Source of the DNA: Eucommia ulmoides
Lineage: Eukaryota > Streptophyta > Magnoliopsida > Garryales > Eucommiaceae
Length of the DNA stretch: 64,000 nt
Assembly: GCA_016647705.1 (NCBI GenBank)
Contig: CM028335.1
Span: 37,764,712-37,828,711 of the forward strand
Direction of reading: 5' to 3'
Shown here: piece by piece, positions 1-10,791 of the stretch
How positions within the stretch are numbered: the stretch's first letter is position 1
Layout of the letters: each line of letters begins with the position of its first letter
Made by a program: the position numbers and the translations under genes
The notes under the pieces: model-generated
Told to the model about the DNA's origin: nothing
The model's database searches: none
The model's input: only the letters and a program-made list of their open reading frames with translations

Positions 1-1000
1 CTTAAGGTTGAGGTTAGTTAAACATACTTAAAAAATGGTATGTTAATTAAGAAATGACACTGCTTCAACTCCAGGGGTCACCGTCCAAGTATCAATTGGA
101 GATTCTAAAATTGAATAAGAAATAAATCAAAAAAAAAAAAAATTGAAGTAATAAGCAATCGAAGAAACAGTTAAAATCGAAATATAGTGCCGACAGTCGA
201 GACAGACAACGATACAAATTTTAATTAGAAACATTTAATTAAATAATTAAAGAATATTATTTAATTAAGGAATAAATTAAATATGATATAAATTAATAGG
301 TTGTTTTGTTTTTTTCTCAATATTTAAAGAATTAAGAAATATATAAAAAATGTATGTTTCTTTTTTTATAATTCAATAAACCATTTATTTTTTTAATTAA
401 GTTAGCATTTGTTTGTTCTCGTCAACATTTTGTTTGTCCTAGTCATATTTTATTTGTCCTAGTCATAAGTTTGTCCTAATCAGCCAAAAAACCGTCATGT
501 TTTATTATATAGATACATACATGCTCTACTATAAAAAAAAAATCCAAAAAAAAAATACATATATCTATTTCAACATTTGGGAATATAACGGTCCCAAATA
601 TCCACAACCAAAATCACAAAACAACCTGAACTTTGCACAATTCACATCCAATAGGCTTACCTTCAAAATAACACTACCTCCGGACTCAACCTAGTGCCAG
701 TAGTGGACCCACTCCTAGCTGCGACACCTGAAACCAAATATTTTATCGGTGTACTGTCTTCGTAATATAAAAATATTTTTATGGATCAAGCATAAGTATT
801 AAACACCACGTTTCAAAATATAATATAATATAACCATGTACCATGTGGAAATCCAGTTTCCCTATCACCAATGAAATAAACTAAAATATTTAAAATACCC
901 AATCCAAACATTTTAAATCAACCAACCCAAGCATTTTAAATCAACCAATCCAAACATCTCGTCATATGATAAAATACTGCACACTACTCTCCTAGGAACG
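1..1000. other. AT-rich stretch with no recognisable gene
   Basis: AT-rich sequence with A and T runs, no coding region I can defend. A 65-codon ORF at 497-694 is lysine/tyrosine/asparagine-rich and looks like chance. Part of it may belong to the LTR that ends at 2967, whose far end I cannot fix. Confidence 0.5.
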
Positions 1001-1107
1001 TTTTTACCTCACGATCAAGAGTTACGACGGTATCGTAACCTGTACAACTGTGTCATCTAAAGTGACTACCAATATCAGGGCCATTTATTATCCCCAATGG
1101 TAGGGGT

Positions 1108-1515
1108 ACCACTCGCTGGATTTACACTCCTGACGGGTCAATCAACCACCTGCTAGATTTGCACTCCTGACGGGTCAATCAACCACCTGCAGGACTAATT
1201 CTCTTGATAGGTCATAATAATCAACCACCTACAGGACTAATCCTCCTGATAGGTCATAATATCAACAACCACTCACAAGACTAATCCTCTTGACAGGTCA
1301 TAATATCAACAACCACCTGCAGGACTAATCCTCCTGATAGGTCATAATATTATCAACCACCTGCAGGACATGCCCTCCTGACAGGTCATAATAACCAACC
1401 ACCTGTAGGACTGACACTCCTGACAGGTCAATAACATAATCAACCACCTGCAAGACGTGCCCTCCTAATAGGTCAAAATCATCCCGTAGGACATATCCTC
1501 CTGACGGGATCAAAA
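1108..1515. repeat. Tandem repeat, about 40-bp unit, about 10 copies
   Basis: Repeats of a unit reading roughly CAACCACCTGCAGGACTAAT followed by CCTCCTGATAGGTCATAAT. Copies differ at scattered sites and in length (36-45 bp). Each has a PstI-like CTGCAG core and a small inverted repeat (AGGACTAATCCTCCT). It lies inside the gypsy LTR. Confidence 0.85.
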
Positions 1516-1844
1516 CTATGGTATAGTCGGACAAAAATCACTATCTACATTTAAAATCTATTTGATCCACATAAGTCATAAAATCGTCCAATTTTAATAA
1601 ACACTTTTTTTTTTTCACAATTTATACGAATATTTTTTTTATAAATTTACATAGAAGACAGTACACTTATCTCGATTTTTGCACTGCAAAATTATTGTTG
1701 TAAAAAATACTGGGACACTAGCACTTGTTTTGAATTTTTTCGCCTGCCGAAAAGTGGGTTTTTGGTTTTATTTTGGTTTATGGATTTTTTTATTTTTTAT
1801 TTTTTGGTTATGTTTTCTGTTTTGCTTTCTCATTGGTTCTCAAC

Positions 1845-2545
1845 ACCGATCACCTACTCCCATCGCCGGACCGACTACACCCACGCCGCCAGAGGAACAC
1901 ACCCACGCCGAACCACAAAACAGAACACACACACACCCACCTACCTCGTCACAGCCGGCTGATGCTCTCTCTCACTAACTCTCACTCACCATCGGCCACC
2001 CTACACCGATCATAAACATTCACAGCAGATCGACAATGAGGGCTGAACACCCTCATCCACCTGAAATCGACGACGACACATACACACGATCATCGACGAC
2101 TGACCAACACACACACATTGGTCAACGAGCAGATCACACACTGAACGACGGCAACCCACACAACCTACCGGCGACACACACACCGTCGATGAACAACAAC
2201 ACACACATGAACCTCACACATACAAACGTCCGATCACATACACACACACAGCAGCAGCAGCTGAACACACACACACCCCCTACCGGATGAGTAGAACATA
2301 CACACATATTGCCAACAAAACCCACACACTTACCAATCGACGACATCTACTCCACCGACGACTCCACACACACACATGCAATTCATCGGATGAACACACC
2401 CACACCACCGACGATCAACAAAACAACACTGACGACACACACACCGAACGGCGACTAGTAGGCACCACCGGAGAACAACCGCCGAACGATCACCACACCG
2501 ATCGACTGCTCATCGTCAACCGAGCACACCCACCACGCTGACCAT
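1845..2545. repeat. CA-rich low-complexity block within the LTR
   Basis: About 700 bp dominated by CACACA runs and CA-containing triplets (CGACGA, ACCGCC), poor in T on this strand, set between T-rich flanks. Several overlapping ORFs (for example 2036-2290 and 2287-2541) are only the H/T repeats this composition produces. I do not regard them as genes. Confidence 0.7.
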
Positions 2546-2677
2546 TTGAACCACCGCCAACCCACTTCTCTCGATCCCTGTTTTTTTTCCCCTTCTTTTG
2601 AGACTTCAATGTGATGCATAAATGGATGTATATATACATATACAGATAGCGGGTTATAAGATCATCCATCCATTTAC

Positions 2678-2678
<1 letters not shown>

Positions 2679-2742
<64 letters not shown>
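2679..2742. repeat. (ATT)n microsatellite
   Basis: An almost perfect ATT trinucleotide run of about 20 copies. Confidence 0.95.
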
Positions 2743-2967
2743 GTTTTATTTTATTTTATTTTTTTTTGTCTTAAATTACATAAATCCCCCCTAAATTTTC
2801 TTTAGGTTATTATTTAAGCCTAATTCAAAATTTAATATTCTTAAAATTATAAATTTACCCCTAAAATTTTTAAAATAAATATTATTTAATACAATTCACT
2901 CCGTTATTTTCTAAATATTTTAAAATGCAGCTAATGATTATGCATGCATGAAAATTAGGGTATTACA

Positions 2968-2978
2968 ACCCTTCCCTC
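2968..2978 (-). promoter_or_regulatory. Polypurine tract of the minus-strand gypsy element
   Basis: Read on the minus strand, GAGGGAAGGGT lies immediately 5' of the LTR start TGTAATACCC. This is the expected plus-strand primer site next to a 3' LTR. Confidence 0.75.
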
Positions 2979-3003
2979 ATAAAAGAAATTTTGTCCTGAA
3001 ATT

Positions 3004-5752
3004 TTAGTTACCTGGATTGAACAAGTGCGGATATTTATATCTCATCTAATCTTCTCGTTGCCACGTCGCCTCCTCTACGGAATGATCGCGCTATAACACT
3101 TTCACCAGTGGAATTGTTTTCGTCCATAACACCTGATCTTTACAATTTAAAATCTGGATTGGCTCCTCAACGTATGTCAAATCCTCTTCTAATTCGATTG
3201 GTTGAGAAGTTAACACATGCGAAGGATCTAACACATATTTTCTAAGTATCGATACATGGAAAACGTCGTATAGTCTGGATAATTCTAGCGGTAAGGCAAG
3301 TCGATAAGCTGTTGTGCCGACCCGTTCTAAAATCTTGTATAGCCCGATATATCTCAGACTTAATTTTTCTTTCTTCCCGAATCTCATTATGGCTTTCCAC
3401 AGGGATATACGCAAAAATACATGATCACCCACTTCAAATTTCAACTCTCGCCTACACTTGTCAGCATAACTCTTTCGCTGACTCTGAGCAATTTTCAATC
3501 TTTCCTGAATTACCTTTGTTGGCCCAGTAGAATACCCAAGAGGCGGGGTGACTTGGGTAATTAAAAAATAATCAGAATAAAAATGAATAAATCAAATAAT
3601 TAATTTTATGCCTAAATTAATTATTATCTTTATAACACAGCGGAATTAATCAATCAACTAGGTACACACACAAACAGTAAAAATAGACAAATTAAGAAAG
3701 CAACACACCATAGATTTATACTGGTTCACCAAGCTACTCTTGGCTAATCCAGTCTCCCAAGCTCTACGGAGGTTGCACTCACTAAAACCAAGATTCCTTT
3801 AAAGGTACGAACCAAACCCGCACACCGATTCTTTTACAGGCTCAGAATCAACCTTTACAATTTTCTTTTCAAAGGCTAAGGAATAACCTTTACTTTTTAA
3901 AGGCCAAAGAATAACATAATTCTTTTTAACACTTAGGCTCAAAATCACCCACTAAAACCAAGATTCCTTTAAGAGTTTATATTTACCTGGGTTGTTTTCC
4001 CTAATGTCTTAAAACTTTTAATACTTCTTCATTATCTTGATATCTTCATTTAACATCCATTCACTTTGACATCTTCATTATTGGAACTTTAAATCACTGA
4101 AACACTTGATCAAACATTAGTTCTACCAAAATATCAATATTTAATTGTTCATCAAAATCTTGGGATCAACAACCTTTACTTTGTCTGCCGTCATTTGGGC
4201 TATATCCGACATCAGTAATTTTCTTTTTCTCATTTCAGTCCAACAGACTAGAGTCCTGTATCTACTGCCATACAACACTTCATACGGGGCCATCTCGATT
4301 GCCAAATGGTAGCCATTATTGTAGACAAATTCAATCAACGTCAAATGATCACCCCAGCTACTAGAAAATTCCAAAACACAACCCCGCAAGATATTCTCTA
4401 ACGTGTGAATCGTAAGCTCTGATTGGCCGTCAGTCTGAGGATGAAAGATGGTACTGAATTTCAGCTTGGTACCTAAAGCAGTTTGGAGACTCAGTCAGAA
4501 CTTCGAAATAAATCTCGGATCTCTATTCGACACTATGGAAATTAGTGCACCATGTAGTCTAACAATCTCGTCAATATACAATTGGGCATACTGATCCAGA
4601 GAGTACGTCGTCTTTACGACCAAAAAATGAGCAGATTTAGTGAGCCTATCAAAGATCACCCAGATAAATTTTTGTCCATTTGAGTGTAGGGTAATCCCGA
4701 AATGAAATCCATTGTGATATGCTCCCATTTCCACTCTGGAATAGGTAGAGGCTACAATAATCCATCTGGATGTTGGTGCTCGATCTTGACTTGCTAAAAC
4801 GAGATACCTGGTAACAAATTCAGCAATTTCCCATTTCATTCCATTCCATCAATAGTGTTCTCGCAGATCCCGATACATTTTGGTACTACTTGGGTGCATT
4901 GCGTATGCTGAGCTGTGTGCTTCCTCTAAGATATCATTTTTTAGATTGGCATCATCAGGCACACATAGTCTATTTCCAACCATCAAAGTCTTATCGTTAT
5001 CCCTGACACGATAGTCGGTTCTATAACTATTTTTCACTTCATCTCGGGTTTTCTCCAATTGGCCATCCGACTTTTGCGCTTCTATAATACGGTCAATCAA
5101 TGTCGGTCTCAAAGTCAAAGTCGCAAGCAACGCTGCCGTATGACCAACCACCAACTGGACTCGCAAAGATCTCAACTCAGCATACAGATTAGCATGAACA
5201 ACTTGAATGTGTGCAATTGAACCCATTGATTTCTGACTCAGCGCATCTGCCACAACATTGGCCTTTCTAGGATGATAGTGGATAGTACAATCATAATCCT
5301 TGATCAATTCTATCCAGTGTCTCTGCCTCAGATTTAGTTCCTTCTGAGTAAACAAATATTTCAAACTCTGGTGGTTGGTGTATATCTCACACGTATTGCC
5401 ATACTGGTCATGCCTCCAAATCTTCAAGGTAAACACAATCGCCGCCAACTCTAAATCATGCATCGAGTAGTTATGCTCATGATTCTTTAATTGCTGGGAT
5501 ACATATGCAATCACATGACCATGTTGCATCAGTACACACCCTAGCCCTTGGTGTGACGCATCACTGTAGATCACAAAACCACCACCTTCAGTTGGAAGGA
5601 AAAGTATTGGCTTAGATATCAGTCTACTCTTCAGCTCTTGAAAACTCTACTCACATTTTTCAGTCCACTCAAATTTGGACTCTTTGCGGGTCAATCGGGT
5701 CAACGAGGCAACTATAACAGAAAATCCGTTTATAAACCGACGATAATAACCC
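3004..5752 (-). pseudogene. Ty3-gypsy (Tekay/Del-like) pol remnant: end of RT, RNase H, integrase
   Basis: Minus-strand pol fragment. In order from high to low coordinates: the end of RT with GYYRRFINGFS (5.75-5.7 kb), RNase H starting [15 protein letters not shown] (about 5574), the integrase zinc-binding region ending REHY (4849), the integrase core (TMDF-type block, then SNRDPRF at about 4.51 kb), and a C-terminal part with GDHVFLR, HVSILRKYV and EEATW (3.5-3.0 kb), as in Tekay chromoviruses. The core has a catalytic Asp replaced by Asn (SNRD for the usual SDRD), frameshifts around 4.5-4.85 kb, and an in-frame TAG just before the EEATW tail. The piece is split by a solo LTR at 3517-4171 and truncated at about 5752, so gag, protease and most of RT are absent. 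Confidence 0.85.
3517..4171 (-). mobile_element. SIRE-like copia solo LTR, internally deleted, TSD ACCTT
   Basis: Starts TGTTGGCCCAGT and ends GGGATCAACA, the inverted form of the LTR found complete at 51409-53848. It is flanked on both sides by ACCTT (3512-3516 and 4172-4176), a clean 5-bp target-site duplication. Removing it and one TSD restores the integrase reading of the interrupted gypsy element. At 655 bp it is far shorter than the other copies (1.9-2.4 kb), so it carries a large internal deletion. Confidence 0.9.
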
Positions 5753-6960
5753 GTGTATAATTTACTCAAATTTTGAGGGCCCAAAGTGAATAATTTTTAA
5801 TTAAACAACTAAATTAACAAATTAAACTAACAAACTAACAAACTAACTAAGAAATTAAACAACTAAACTAACAAATTAAATTAACTAATTAATTAACAAA
5901 TTAAATAAATAAACTAACTAACAAACAGATTAACTAAACTAAATAATTAAACAAGTAAAAAATATAGTAATCAAATTAAGAAATAAATTAAACTTACTTT
6001 TATTTTTATTTTTTCTCACATGTGTAATTAATCAAACTTTGAGGTGCCAAAGTGCACATTTTTAATTATATAGTTTTTAATTAAACAACTAGTTCAAAAA
6101 TTAAACTGCACATTTTTAAATAAACAACTAATTTAAAAATGAAATTAACTAACAATTTATTTTAAAACAATAGGTTGAAAAATTTATATTTTTCTAATTG
6201 TCAAACTTTAATTAAATAGCTAAATTAAAAAATTAAACTAGTTAACTAACAATTTTTTTAAATAATATATTAATTTATATTTTCCTACACGTGTGAAAGG
6301 GGTAAAAGTGTAATTTTTAATTTAACAACTAAATTAACAAATTAAAAAAATATATTTTAAATTAAATAACTAAATTCAAAAATGAAACTGACTAACAATT
6401 TATTTTAAAACAATATATTAAAAATTTATATTTTTCTAATTGTTAAAGTTTTAGGGGCCAAAATGCATATTTTTTTAATTAAATAGCTAGATTAAAAAAC
6501 TAAACTAACTAACTAATAATTTTTTTAAATAATATATTAATTTATATTTTCCTACACATGTGAAAATGGGCCAAAGTATAATTTTTAATTTAACAACTAA
6601 ATTAACAAATTAAACAAATATATTTTAAATTAAATAACTAAATTAAAAAATGAAACTAACTAATAATTTATTTTAAAATAATAGGTTGAAAAATTTATAT
6701 TTTTCTAATTATCAAATTTCAGGGGCCAAAAGTGTATATTCTTAATTAAATAGCTAAATTAGAAAATTAAACTAATTAACATATATTTTTTTAAATAATA
6801 TATTGATTTATATTTTCCTACACATGTGAAAGAAGCCAAAGTATAATTTTTAATTTAATAACTAAATTAACAAATTAAACTAACCAACTAATTAACAAAT
6901 TAAATAATTAAACCAACAAATTAAATTAACAAAACAAACAAACTAACTAATAAATTCGTT
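5752..6960. repeat. AT-rich tandem repeat, about 265-bp unit, 4 to 5 copies
   Basis: A landmark (T-rich, then CACATGTG, then GGGCCAAAGTG and TAATTTTTAATT) recurs at about 5752, 6015, 6284, 6548 and 6814, a period of 264-274 bp. Between landmarks are runs of TTAAATAACTAAATTAA and a second GGGGCCAAAA motif. The array begins exactly where the gypsy RT stops making sense. No coding potential. Confidence 0.75.
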
Positions 6961-7735
6961 GAATAACAAATTAAAATTAAACTATCCTCTAATGTTTTAA
7001 AAAAATAAAATTAATAAGTAAACTAATTAACTAACTAACTAATTATTTTAACAATATATTATAATGTGTAAAAAACAAGTAATCAATCAAACTAACAAAC
7101 ATGTAAATTGATCAAACTAACAAATAACAAGTAAACGACATACTAATCAAACTAATAAATAAATTAAATAAAAAAAAATTTACCTTTGTAGTAGGAGGAA
7201 CGAGTTGTGAAATTGTAAATTTATTAAATTTTGATGAAGAAAATTGGTCAAATAAATGATAAACACTTTGATTAAAATGAAGAAAAATTTTGAATGAGGA
7301 AGAGCGAAGCAATCATATTGATAAGGTATATTTATACAGTCAAGGGTCCAGCTGCCTTCCTACAATGGCAACCGGCCAAATTAAAAAAAAAAAAAAAAAA
7401 AAAGGCTACCTGCCTGCAAAAGCCAGGCAGTCTTTGGCCTGTCAAACGGTATACGTTTGACTGGCCAAAGGAAACGGCGGGTTGCTGTTTCCGTTATGGT
7501 CCCGGCGTTCACAACGCTAGGATCGTTTAAAAAAAAAAAAAAAAATTTATCCCAGCCTTCACAAGGCCGGGATAAAAAAACAAAAACAAAAAAATCCGAA
7601 ACGATCCCAGCGTTCTGAATGCCGGGATGCTTGCCTCCAGTAAATGCCGGGATGCTTGCCTCCAGTAAATAAGTTCAAAGATTGATTGTTTCAGTAATTT
7701 TTTTTTAAAAAAATGTTTATCAGGTAAATAACTCA
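6960..7735. mobile_element. Transposon remnant with a cluster of hairpins
   Basis: AT-rich DNA (to about 7300) followed by a run of inverted repeats: 7410-7430 (CTGCCTG with CAGGCAG), 7432-7470 (39-bp near-perfect palindrome CTTTGGCC...GGCCAAAG), 7547-7577 (ATCCC...GGGAT) and 7596-7630. The half-motif GGTCCCGGCGTTCACAACGC at 7498-7517 is shared with the foldback element at 10.8-12.5 kb. The right end TAAATAACTC (7725-7734) resembles that element's TAAAGAACTC end, so this is probably a diverged relative whose left end is lost. A directly repeated GCCGGGATGCTTGCCTCCAG lies at 7620-7668. Confidence 0.5.
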
Positions 7736-8346
7736 ATTTATACATAACATTGTTATGTTTTTCTATGAATTTCTATAGAACATGAAATTTTTTAATCTGA
7801 TAAGTAATTTTTTAGTTGTTTAATTAAATATAATATTATTTTATTTTCTTCTAATATCAGTTGTAATGATTGTTACAGTTTAAAATTATGTGTATAAAAA
7901 AATATTATTTTTTAATATTTAAATTGGTCTTGTTTAAACTTTTAAACTTTTGTTGATTATTTTATTAAAATTTATATACGGCACTAAAAGAAATAATTTC
8001 CCACGATAGTACAAGGAACGTGTGTCCTGCCCACGCACGCTACCAGTGAACGAGACGCTACGGGCGTAGACCTGTCTCAAAAACTGCGAACCTTCGTCGT
8101 CAATTACAGCCTCATAAATCCAGAAGTCACAACCAATATATCTATCCTTCAGACCTTGGCCTCATTCGTAACTTTCCCAAAAAATCTTTTTTCTTTTCTG
8201 ATCTAAGGTTCTGTTTTACCTCTTTAATTCTTCGACTTTAGTCGTTAGATTTTGATTCTCACAGGTTCTTATATTCTACTTTTCCGATCAAACCCTTTTC
8301 TTCGTCGCCCTTTTAATTTCACTTGGAAAGCCAACTCTCTGAACAA
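7736..8346 (+). promoter_or_regulatory. Upstream region and 5' leader of the tetraspanin gene
   Basis: AT-rich to about 7980, then less AT-rich and pyrimidine-rich as expected of a plant 5' leader. No strong TATA box is evident; CATAAATCC at about 8111 is the best weak candidate. There is no other gene in this interval. An open frame runs upstream of the ATG to a TTG at 8323, but this is not a plausible start. Confidence 0.4.
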
Positions 8347-10302
8347 ATGGTTCGATTCAGCAATAGCCTCGTGGGGATCCTCAACATAATCACGTTCGCC
8401 CTCTCGATCCCCATCCTCGTCGTTGGAATATGGCTCTCCCGGCAGGCCTCCACTGAGTGCGAGCAGTTCCTCCAGAGGCCCGTCATCGTTCTGGGTGTCT
8501 TCCTCTTGGTTGTTTCGCTCGCCGGAATAATAGGCGCTTGCTGCCGCGTCTCATGGCTCATGTGGTTCTACTTACTGGTGATGTTCTTACTTATAGTTCT
8601 TCTCTTTTGCTTCACAATTTTCGCCTTCGTGGTTACAAATAAGGGCGCCGGAGTGGCTTTGGCCAATAGAGGATATAAGGAGTACAGATTGGGGGATTAC
8701 TCCAACTGGTTGCAGAATAGGGTCAATAAGAACTGGAATAGAATCAGGAGTTGTTTGCAGGACAGCAGAATCTGCCAGAGGTTGATTGAAGATGGGTCCG
8801 ATACTCCTGCTGAGCGCTTCTACAGACAGCGCCTCTCTGCCCTTCAGGTATATATGCATATATGTGTATTAACCGTGCGTATGTGTTTATTTTGTTGTTA
8901 AACTCGTGTGAAAACATTGGGTATTTGCCACTTAATGTTCTTGGGAACTGGTCTAAGTTGACGATCCAATCAAAAAGAAAAAAAAAAATGGAGTTTTAGT
9001 GGTGGAAATTGGTTAGCACAGATTCAGATTATGATATTGCGGTAGGGTTACCGTGCCCTTACTGAAATCAATTGAAGTTTTGTGGTCTTCTTCTTCTTTG
9101 AATTGCTCAGCGAGAAGAAATTAGCTGGTGTGTAGGGTTTTAAATCTGCAGTGCTTTTTGCTCAAGTTCCATCATGGTTTTACGCGTGAATTACCATTGC
9201 CTTTTGAATTCATTACGGTAGATGTCGTACTGGTTAGACAAATATTTGTTTTTACCCCCTTACCTTATGTTTGCCTTTGCCGAATTGGATATTATGCAGA
9301 ATTGGAAATATAAACATAAATTTTTTTAAAAAAATAAAAAATGTTGCAACCATTCATTTCCAAGTCTCGGGGACAAACACTGCCTAAATTTTTATGTTTT
9401 TAATGATCGATATCCAATTTATTCACAATTTTATATGCTTCGGTTCAATTCCGAACAATCAAAATGGGGTTCCCCCTTGTAGTCTTACTTTGAACTTTTT
9501 ATGGTGTGCTCTTGCTTATACTGGTATCTAGCCTTTTTTTTTTTTTTTGTTATCTCAGGATTTTGAGTTTTATTACTCACACTGGGGTTGAGTCATTTTT
9601 TCGCATTGGTTGTATGTCAGTTTGTACTATCCGAGTCGATTAGGTGCACAATAAAGTTCCATTTCGATAGAGGGTAGGAATATTGTGGTGAGGGAAGCTG
9701 TCAAGAATGGGGGAGGGAAGAATAAAGAAAAGATATGTTAACAAAGAAAGGAATTTGACTCCCTTCCCTCCTTCACCTTGCCTTTCTATCCTACCAAACT
9801 AAGGGAAAAAAAAAATTCTCGTCCTCCTCCCTTTCTTCGGCGTGGATACGTGAGAGATTAAATTCTAAATTCGTTACTGTTATTATTATTATTATTTCAT
9901 TTTTGTTTGAAAGTCAATTGTTTATTCTTGTTTCCCCCACCCCACCCCACCCCCCCAAAAAAAGGGAAAGTGTTTTTCGTACTGATGTTGTGATATATGC
10001 AGTCTGGTTGCTGTAAGCCATCAAACGACTGCAATTTCAGCTACGTGAGCCCAACAAACTGGACAAATACTCCTGCAACATCAACAAATTCAGATTGCAA
10101 CGCATGGAGCAACGATCCGCATTGGCTGTGCTTCAACTGCCAGTCGTGCAAGGCCGGGCTGCTTGACAACATCAAGACCCAGTGGAAGAGAGTGGCCATT
10201 GTCAACATTGTGTTCCTAGTATTTCTCATTGTCGTCTACTCCATTGGCTGCTGCGCTTTCAGGAACAACCGTGAGGACAATTCTTGGAAGCGATACCCTT
10301 GA
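8347..10302 (+). CDS. TET8-like: Tetraspanin, TET7/TET8-like, two exons
   Basis: Exon 1 is 8347-8847 (ATG at 8347), the intron is 8848-10002 (GT...AG, phase 0), and exon 2 is 10003-10302 (TGA). The product is 266 residues, close to the usual size of about 270. Tetraspanins are four-pass membrane proteins that organise microdomains at the plasma membrane and on vesicles. Membrane segments are at about 8-30, 44-66, 70-96 and 231-253. The large outer loop (about 97-230) carries the plant signature GCCKPS at 169-174, right after the splice junction, plus further Cys pairs (CFNCQSC). Membrane-proximal Cys at 65-66 and 250-251 are candidate palmitoylation sites. The start [12 protein letters not shown] fits the family; the upstream TTG extension does not. 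The single intron position and the VTNKGAG and [11 protein letters not shown] blocks match TET7/8-type genes. The reading frame is intact, so it is probably functional. Confidence 0.95.
8848..10002 (+). other. Tetraspanin intron (1155 bp)
   Basis: Donor CAG|GTATAT at 8847/8848, acceptor TATATGCAG|TCTGG at 10002/10003. T-rich throughout with T runs at about 9536-9548, and a poly-C/poly-A stretch at about 9936-9963 near the acceptor. It joins Q167 and S168 without shifting frame. Confidence 0.9.
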
Positions 10303-10791
10303 AGAGTTTTATTGTGTTCCTTTTTGGGGATGGTACATATACAAATAATGTAATTGAAGTTGGTGCCTTTGCATTGGCTGGTTTTATTTTATTGTCTTGG
10401 GAGAATAGATAGTAGTTTGTTTGGATCAGTATTTGAAATGTGTTCTTGCTGTTTATATGTTTTATTTTTTGTTTTTCCGGTAATTGCAGTTTACCCTCTA
10501 TTCTTAGTTTTATTTTTACTTTAATTGCTTATGCTTAAAAAAAAAAAAAAAAAAAAAAATACTCTTTACCTTCTTAGTATTTGGACTGAAATTAAAAAAT
10601 AAAAAATAAAAAAAATAAAAAATAAAAAAAATTGATCTTTCCTCTGAATCTAAAAGAGTTGGCAAAAAAATTGAAATCTTTGTATTTTTGTTGGAATTGC
10701 AACGTGCATTTTAGATTTTTTATTAGCTCATGACTTGGTTTGATTGACTTAATCAAGATATTTCATATATGGCCCACACCAATAATCAGAC
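10303..10791 (+). terminator. Tetraspanin 3' UTR and downstream sequence
   Basis: T-rich 3' UTR. TTTTATTTTATTGTCTTGGG at about 10381 and TGTTTATATGTTTTATTTTT at about 10450 are plausible far-upstream and near-upstream poly(A) elements, with no canonical AATAAA close by. A poly-A run of about 22 bp lies at 10538-10559, followed by AAAAATAAAA repeats. No gene follows before the foldback element. Confidence 0.4.

Larger units (their letters stand above)
1000..2967 (-). mobile_element. 3' LTR of a minus-strand Ty3-gypsy (Tekay/Del-like) element
   Basis: On the minus strand an LTR begins TGTAATACCC at 2967, directly after a purine tract and the end of a gypsy integrase, so this is the 3' LTR of the element coded at 3004-5752. 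It holds about ten 36-45-bp tandem repeats, a CA-rich block and an ATT microsatellite. The right boundary is firm. The left boundary is not: no matching LTR or target-site duplication is left in the window, so 1000 is only where the repeats begin. Confidence 0.6.

Noticed and set aside
1108-1515. CRISPR-like array
   Set aside because: Direct tandem repeats without unique spacers, in a plant LTR.
1679-2541. Overlapping His/Thr-rich ORFs
   Set aside because: They are the translation of CA repeats in several frames.
8323-8346. Upstream extension of the tetraspanin frame to 8323
   Set aside because: The codon there is TTG; the ATG at 8347 gives the family's normal N-terminus.
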